Positions 4,966 through 6,174 of a stretch of 6,174 bases of DNA are shown here, in pieces (position 1 is the stretch's first letter; each line of letters starts with the position of its first letter). Below the pieces are notes generated by a model. The model worked only from the letters and a program-made list of their open reading frames with translations. It searched no databases and was not told the DNA's origin. Location of the stretch: NCBI GenBank assembly GCA_964387775.1, contig CAYLZO010000276.1, positions 1 through 6,174 of the forward strand. The letters are read 5' to 3'. The DNA comes from CAYLZO01 sp964387775. Lineage in GTDB: Bacteria; Chloroflexota; Anaerolineae; JAAYZQ01. The position numbers and the translations under genes are program-made.

Positions 4966-5565
4966 TTAATCCTTCCTTTCCAATCCTTCGAGCAGCATCC
5001 GAACGCCGGCCTGCGCCACCTGCCCCCAGTCGGCGCTGTGGGGATCGAGCAGCCCCTGGGCCAGCAAGCCCAGGGCAAAGGAGATCAGGACGTGGGTCGC
5101 CAGGTTGGGGTCCACGGGCCGCAACGAGCCCTCGGCGATGCCCTCCTCGATCATATGGGCGAAAAATTGTTGATATCGACGAAAGGGCGCGACGGTCGCC
5201 TGCCAGACCACGGGGCTCTGGCCCGCCTTGGTCAGGAACTCCAAAAAGATGGGCAGCTTGCCGCCCGCATCCTGAAAGACCTGGCGGATCATGGCCGACA
5301 TCTGGAAAAGCTCCTCGGGGATGGTTTCCGCCTCGGAGCGCAACTGTGCCAGCCCCGAATCCACGCCCGCCAGCCAACGCTCCAACAACTCGAGGAACAC
5401 GGCCTGCTTGCTGGGAAAGTGGTGGTAGAAGCCGCCCTTGGTCACGCCGGCGCGGCGGCAGATTTCGGCGACGCTGCTGCCGTCGTAGCCGTAGCGGGCG
5501 AATGCCTCCAGCGCAGCGTCGAGGATGCGCGTGCGGGTCTCCTCGGCCCGGGATTGGGTCGCCAT
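4966..5565 (-). CDS. TetR/AcrR-family transcriptional regulator
   Basis: One-component repressor of 199 aa, a typical length. The TetR_N DNA-binding domain covers about residues 11-57: TRILDAALEAFARYGYDGSS (12-31), then the helix-turn-helix with VAEICRRAGVTKGGFYHHF (32-50) and PSKQAVF (51-57). The remainder is all-helical and divergent, consistent with a ligand-binding and dimerisation domain resembling the TetR_C types found next to metabolic enzymes; the ligand is unknown. The ATG is preceded by AGGAAGGAG with 3-5 nt spacing. It is the first gene of a two-gene unit with the SDR gene, whose GTG starts one base after this TAA. The promoter just upstream is flanked by palindromes that look like its own operators, so autorepression is likely. 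It may also affect the divergent phosphatase gene. The SDR product may act on or generate the ligand (inference). Confidence 0.93.
   Translation of the reverse strand: MATQSRAEETRTRILDAALEAFARYGYDGSSVAEICRRAGVTKGGFYHHFPSKQAVFLELLERWLAGVDSGLAQLRSEAETIPEELFQMSAMIRQVFQDAGGKLPIFLEFLTKAGQSPVVWQATVAPFRRYQQFFAHMIEEGIAEGSLRPVDPNLATHVLISFALGLLAQGLLDPHSADWGQVAQAGVRMLLEGLERKD
4971..4977 (-). promoter_or_regulatory. Ribosome binding site inside the TetR 3' end, for the SDR gene
   Basis: AGGAAGG on the minus strand lies within the last codons of the TetR gene, 6 nt before the GTG at 4964. It supports the GTG start and translational coupling across a TAAC-GTG junction. Confidence 0.75.
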
Positions 5566-5584
5566 GATCTCCTTCCTGAAAAAT

Positions 5585-5598
5585 ACCGACCGGTCGGT
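5585..5598. promoter_or_regulatory. TetR operator candidate, perfect 14-bp palindrome
   Basis: ACCGACCGGTCGGT equals its own reverse complement over 14 bp. A further CGGT (5599-5602) extends the pattern and gives the site a second overlapping register. It lies 9 bp downstream of the TetR -10 hexamer, just beyond the expected transcription start, and 19 bp before the TetR ATG. TetR-family regulators commonly bind such C/G-rich palindromes at their own promoters. Confidence 0.82.
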
Positions 5599-5607
5599 CG
5601 GTTTGTA

Positions 5608-5636
5608 AGTCTATCACAGGCTACTCGCGTTGTCAA
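5608..5636 (-). promoter_or_regulatory. TetR-SDR operon promoter (TTGACA-17-TAGACT)
   Basis: On the minus strand a perfect -35 TTGACA (5631-5636) is 17 bp from TAGACT (5608-5613). The start would be near 5601, at the edge of the downstream palindrome. The -35 hexamer directly abuts a second near-palindrome at 5637-5654, so the promoter is bracketed by possible operators. Confidence 0.82.
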
Positions 5637-5654
5637 ACCAGCCGGCCGGTTGGT
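5637..5654. promoter_or_regulatory. Second TetR operator candidate, near-palindrome
   Basis: ACCAGCCGGCCGGTTGGT matches its reverse complement at 16 of 18 positions. Its centre is 54 bp from that of the perfect palindrome, close to five helical turns, so two bound dimers would lie roughly on the same DNA face. It resembles but does not equal the first site, and it could be a lower-affinity site or serve the divergent gene. Confidence 0.5.
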
Positions 5655-5729
5655 CTGAAATCGGGGGGATGCCGCCCTGGACTCGGACGGTGCCCGCCGG
5701 CCGGGCAGTCACCGCCTGCGCATCGACGG

Positions 5730-5758
5730 TTGCGCGATGTGCAAGCACCGGGTAAAAT
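5730..5758 (+). promoter_or_regulatory. Promoter candidate of the histidine phosphatase gene (TTGCGC-17-TAAAAT)
   Basis: TTGCGC (5730-5735) and TAAAAT (5753-5758) are exactly 17 bp apart on the plus strand. The start would be near 5765, giving a leader of about 53 nt. This is the only plus-strand promoter I find in the divergent region. Confidence 0.55.
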
Positions 5759-5817
5759 AGGGTGGAGTAGAAAGGGAAGAACTGGGTGAAAAGGTGTGGC
5801 TGGCGCGGGGGTGGTGA

Positions 5818-6174
5818 ATGGCTGAGTCAGGACGCAAGCTCATCTTGGTCAAGCACGCGCTGCCCGAGATCGTTCCCGGCGTGCAGGCCAGCAAGTGGCA
5901 CCTCTCGGACGAGGGCCGTCGCCGCTGTATCCCCCTGGCCGAGCGGCTGGCAGTCCACGAGCCCGCCGTGATCGTCAGCAGCGAGGAGCCCAAGGCTGTC
6001 GAGACGGGGCAGATCGTCGCCGGCATCCTGGCCCTGCCCTTTGAGACCGCCCCCGGCTTGCACGAGCACGAGCGTCCTAACGTTGGTTTTCTGGGAACCC
6101 ACGACCAATTCGTCGCCCGGGCGGTCCGCCTCTTTGAGCGGCCGGGCGAGTGGGTCTTTGGCAGCGAGACTGCC
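5818..6174 (+). CDS. Histidine phosphatase superfamily protein (5' part, cut by window end)
   Basis: The first 119 codons of a gene still open at the window edge. The product resembles the phosphoglycerate mutase-like/histidine phosphatase superfamily, cytosolic enzymes that transfer phosphate through a phosphohistidine. Strand 1 ends in LILVKHALPE (8-17), the RHG motif position, with His13 as the likely nucleophile. WHLSDEGRRRC (27-37) and VSSEEPKAVETGQIV (53-67) match the family's 'LTexG' and 'SSxxxRAxxTA' blocks. LHEHERPN (81-88) supplies the Glu/His region that usually provides the proton donor. Lys replaces Arg at both phosphate-pocket positions (Lys12 and Lys59). I recall this Lys variant in a subfamily of short family members, so it need not mean loss of activity. 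The second catalytic histidine would lie beyond the window. An in-frame TGA immediately precedes the ATG, fixing it as the first ATG start; the upstream GGGGGTGG is a weak ribosome binding site. The substrate is unknown. Confidence 0.85.
   Translation, partial: MAESGRKLILVKHALPEIVPGVQASKWHLSDEGRRRCIPLAERLAVHEPAVIVSSEEPKAVETGQIVAGILALPFETAPGLHEHERPNVGFLGTHDQFVARAVRLFERPGEWVFGSETA

Noticed and set aside
4506..5658. Plus-strand open frames opposite TetR and the SDR gene
   Set aside because: They are antisense shadows of two well-supported genes; no family motif and no promoter or ribosome binding site.
1..6174. CRISPR array, mobile element, toxin-antitoxin pair or defence island
   Set aside because: No regularly spaced direct repeats, transposase, integrase, RNA gene or defence domain can be read. 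Apart from the small palindromic repeat at the left edge, the genes look like ordinary chromosomal content.

Overview
The window is high-GC bacterial DNA with short intergenic gaps. It carries six complete genes, all on the minus strand, and the 5' part of a seventh on the plus strand. A soluble Hanks-type kinase fused to a zinc ribbon and an FHA domain, a Meiothermus-like class III PPK2, and a G/C-rich palindromic repeat of the 'ccctcaccccggccctctccc' type together suggest a Chloroflexota (Anaerolineae/Caldilineae-like) genome. That assignment is inference from style; no taxonomic marker gene is present.

Layout, left to right. 1-116: no gene, but a strongly palindromic G/C-rich repeat abutting the kinase stop codon. 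117-1496 (-): Ser/Thr kinase with proline-rich linker, CxxC zinc ribbon and C-terminal FHA domain. 1497-1753: intergenic, with kinase promoter candidates and an intrinsic terminator that ends arsM transcription. 1754-2602 (-): arsM, arsenite S-adenosylmethionine methyltransferase. 2674-2964 (-): an ArsR-family repressor. 3050-3856 (-): class III polyphosphate kinase 2. 3927-4964 (-): NAD(P)-dependent epimerase/SDR protein with a GTG start, one base after the stop of a TetR-family regulator at 4966-5565 (-). 5566-5817: divergent regulatory region. 5818-6174 (+): histidine-phosphatase-superfamily protein, cut by the window end.

Three functional units can be read. (1) An arsenic methylation unit, arsR then arsM. 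It has a near-consensus sigma-70 promoter before arsR and two copies of one 24-bp operator-like sequence, one before each gene and in opposite orientation, and it ends in a strong terminator. No efflux pump or arsenate reductase lies beside it. (2) A TetR-SDR two-gene operon with a TTGACA-17-TAGACT promoter bracketed by a perfect 14-bp palindrome and a second near-palindrome, which looks autoregulated. (3) Apparently independent genes: the kinase, ppk2 (own TTGCCA-17-TATAAT promoter) and the divergent phosphatase (TTGCGC-17-TAAAAT).

I see no CRISPR array, phage, transposase, tRNA or rRNA. I see no clearly unprecedented system; the most informative signals are the paired ars operators, the unusual ArsR cysteine layout and the TetR control region.
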